A stretch of DNA of 64,000 bases from positions 76,451,714-76,515,713 of the forward strand of contig NC_083598.1 in assembly GCF_020882245.1 (NCBI RefSeq). Reading direction: 5' to 3'. Below the pieces are notes generated by a model. The model ran no database searches and was not told the origin of the DNA. It was given only the letters and a program-made list of their open reading frames with translations. The translations under genes and the position numbers were made by a program. This DNA is from Rhopalosiphum padi. Lineage: Eukaryota > Arthropoda > Insecta > Hemiptera > Aphididae. Below, piece by piece: positions 61,595-64,000 of this stretch; the first letter of the stretch is position 1; every line of letters starts with the position of its first letter.

Positions 61595-61679
61595 GAAACT
61601 ATGAATGGATTATCAATGATGCATGTTCCACGTTTATGGATGTCTCCAAGAGTGGTTCGTCTGGCCAAATTCAAGATCG
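61595..61679 (+). other. Exon-like 85-bp segment
   Basis: A pyrimidine-leaning stretch ending TTCGTTCTTCAG (61583-61594) looks like a splice acceptor. The 85 bases after it are GC-richer and open in two plus frames. One reads NYEWIINDACSTFMDVSKSG in its first part with balanced codon use, unlike the AT-codon noise nearby. It is followed by ATCG|GTACAA, a weak donor. No protein family is recognised. It could be a coding exon of a gene with very long introns, a relic, or a conserved noncoding block. Confidence 0.25.
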
Positions 61680-61689
61680 GTACAAAATT

Positions 61690-62090
61690 ATTATTACTAT
61701 AATATACCTATTAAATTGTAACTATACATATATTAATATATATAAATATTATACACTGTACCCAGTTTCTCGATTAATATAACTTACTTATGAACCTATA
61801 TTGTATCATATTACAATATAATATTAAATACAACTGTACGGCATCACAACTTTTACTCAATATTATAAAAGGCGCACTATTATTATTATTAGCACATATT
61901 AAATAATTTATATTTTATATCATATAAAATATGAATATCACGATGTGCCAATGTCCGTTAAGCTATTTATTTTTTTTAAGACTCAGTATCGCGTTAAAGG
62001 AATATACTTACATATTATATTAACATTTATAGACACGCGTGGACAAAAACAGGCAATAATTCCAAAAATCTGTATATTGCACTCGTTTAG
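61690..62090. other. AT-rich DNA, nothing identified
   Basis: AT-rich spacer. Confidence 0.55.
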
Positions 62091-62900
62091 TGCTGTGTAC
62101 GTAAATGCCGACGTTGTACTCGTTGTCTTGGGTCAGTTCGGGAAAACAAAGTGCTGACGTTCGGGTAAAAACCTAATATTTCCCGATATATATATATATA
62201 TATGTATTATATGTATAATATATCGGTGTATATTATATATAAAATATATAACGGACCGGTAGAAGGGACGCGGGAAGAATAATGTCCGTCCCGAAGCACT
62301 TGTATAATAATATATACCACGCATCCCATTTAATTGGGGTCGGCAATTTCCTATCACGTAAGCCACCTCGGCGGCTGTAATACCACGGCCGGCACAGCCC
62401 CTCCCCCGGCGCCATTTATCACTTTTCACCAGTTTCGCGCAATTTTTCTACACTATTTACTATACAACTATATACATACATACTTACATACATGCACTCA
62501 CACATACACCCCGAAAGTATGATACATATTATACAGTATATATATATATATCGTATACGATAATAAAGTATAACGATAGCAATACGTCTTCTCCCTATCC
62601 ACGCGTATACTTACCCATTACACGCTATCTCTTACAAGTGTGTATGGAAAAAATCCACCCTCTCCCTGTTAGGTTTGAAGTCTTGTGTCCGAACCAAACC
62701 ACTAGCTGATAAACTCTTATGCGGCGCGCAGTGCAGTCTTTCCTTCGCGGCGGCAGCGTCTCGCCCGCACACCCATAATATAATAATATATAGGCGGGGT
62801 TTTTCGTCTCAACGGCGTGCACGATAACTCAAAAATAAGTGTCCCGCAGGCATTGTTGACGGGCGTGGTTATTATGTCGATTTTCGATGAATTTTCTAGA
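62091..62900. promoter_or_regulatory. GC-richer island with GGCGCCATTTATCAC
   Basis: GACGTTGTACTCGTTGTC and AAAGTGCTGACGTTCGGG at the left, then CGGACCGGTAGAAGGGACGCGG, CACCTCGGCGGCTGTAATACCACGGCCGG (split by mixed bases), CCCCGGCGCCATTTATCAC and GCGGCGCGCAGTGCAGTC to GGCGGCAGCGTCTCGCC. AT runs lie at 62186-62203 and 62538-62550. No coherent exon. Regulatory DNA is likely. Confidence 0.45.
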
Positions 62901-64000
62901 AATAATCTATGAATTTTTCGGGTAGAAAACCAAATAATATCGTTGACAATCGTGACGTGTAAATAATCGAATCAAACACGCGTACTATATTCAAAATATT
63001 AAAATATTGTAATAATTTACAGTATATTCGAGAATGCAACCAACCTAAAAATTAATTTATGTAATACTTAACACTTATACCGGGAAAAACAGAATTTGTC
63101 ATGTATACGTATAAATATTATAAAACTTACGAGACGTGTTACCTAACCCATAAGCATTATATAATATTAATCTACATGATTCAGAAGACTGCAGGGATTC
63201 GACATAAGTGTAGATTATTCAAACAAGCATTTTAAACGCAATACGATGAGGTTAAAAATTAAAAGTACAAACATCAAACAGGAATACACAGTGGCTCTAT
63301 ACCTGCATTAAAAATAAAAACAATACCATATTGACAATATGCTTTCTATAATAATTATATTTATAGTTATATGATGGGTAAGAAAAACTTTATAAATATT
63401 AAATAATAACAGTTAATACAATTTATTTGTAAACATTATGTTTGTAAAAATGTGCTTACCACTTGATTACAAAAATATTTCCCCGACGTTGAAAAGTAAT
63501 ATTGTTATTTCGTACATAGTGTTTAAATAAAACAAAAAATACGAAAACAACTCACAGAAAATATTGTACGATTATTGCGTTAAGACTTATAAGTACCAGT
63601 TGTTACTGGGACATCGCCCAACTTAATTTTTATATATTTTTAATATATTTCTTTAAAAAGACAAATAATCAGTTTTTATTATTAATAAATACATTTTTAA
63701 CAATTAATCCCTAATATTTATAATTTGTTTTATATTACTATTAATTGTTCATGATTATTGCTTTTTTTCAATAGTTTCTGGATTTTTAATAAATTTATAT
63801 TTTATTTTAAACGATTTTGTAAATTTTATTCTACACATGTATAAAAATAAAAATTTCTTAACTCATTCTTAAAATTAATTCTTATTTTTCGTACACGGTT
63901 ACAAATTTTTAAACGATATAAAATGTTTTTTTTTTTTCAAAATTAGTACACATAAAATACGCCCACTTAAGTAGTATGGAATAGAGGGTCATTTATAATG
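62901..64000. other. AT-rich DNA to the window edge
   Basis: AT-rich. Donor-like words on the minus strand at 63128 and 63455 have no exon support. Nothing else was identified. Confidence 0.5.

Noticed and set aside
1..64000. CRISPR array, tRNA, rRNA, known microRNA
   Set aside because: No regularly spaced direct repeats, no tRNA B-box words of GGTTCRA type in a cloverleaf context, and no match to conserved insect microRNA seeds that I could recall. Microsatellites are the only regular repeats. A covariance-model search could still find diverged RNAs.

Overview
The window reads as nuclear DNA of an insect, most likely an aphid. It is strongly AT-rich by eye, and words such as TAGGTAC and GGTACCTA recur throughout. 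It carries several dispersed repeat families that I associate from memory with aphid genomes, plus two pieces of a jockey-type non-LTR retrotransposon. It has no bacterial gene organisation: no ribosome-binding-site-led gene trains, no operons, and no tRNA or rRNA gene that I could find. No intact, recognisable protein-coding gene lies in these 64 kb. Almost all open frames here are chance frames in GC-rich islands or microsatellites.

Layout. At the left edge, a CpG-rich island (about 905-1460) sits next to a possible 5' noncoding exon on the minus strand, which ends in a good splice donor (GTGAGT, 270-275). A gene on the minus strand may therefore continue to the left of the window. From about 1.8 to 25 kb the sequence is mostly AT-rich. 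It holds foldback and TIR elements (2.8, 9.9-10.2 and 13.5-14.3 kb), eroded relatives of the 13.5-kb element (6.7 and 12.3 kb), a second repeat family (13.1 and 24.3 kb, again at 32.7 kb), an insect-wide interspersed repeat (18.8-19.1 kb) and a clean 493-bp piggyBac-like MITE (23.14-23.64 kb). A TATA box with a short ATG exon and donor at 9.49-9.58 kb is the best hint of a second transcription start.

From about 25.7 kb to the right edge, AT-rich DNA alternates with many GC-richer, CpG-containing islands of 0.2-1 kb (25.8, 26.3, 27.1-27.4, 28.2-28.8, 34.9-35.8, 37.6-38.8, 42.8-43.5, 45.3-47.1, 48.6-49.3, 50.6, 52.0-52.7, 59.9-60.8 and 62.1-62.9 kb). Several contain TTTATGG/CCATAAA-like sites. 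This looks like the cis-regulatory surroundings of a developmental gene, or a very long 5' intron, rather than a set of genes. This part also holds a 5'-truncated jockey copy with poly-A tail and target-site duplication (29.79-30.45 kb), a nest of repeats at 33.06-34.38 kb, and an older jockey relic on the minus strand (57.7-57.96 kb).

I see no convincing new biological system. The most useful points are the transposon structures, the candidate transcription starts, the 85-bp exon-like segment at 61.6 kb and the clustered islands. All functional statements about islands are inference, because conservation and transcript data are not visible here.
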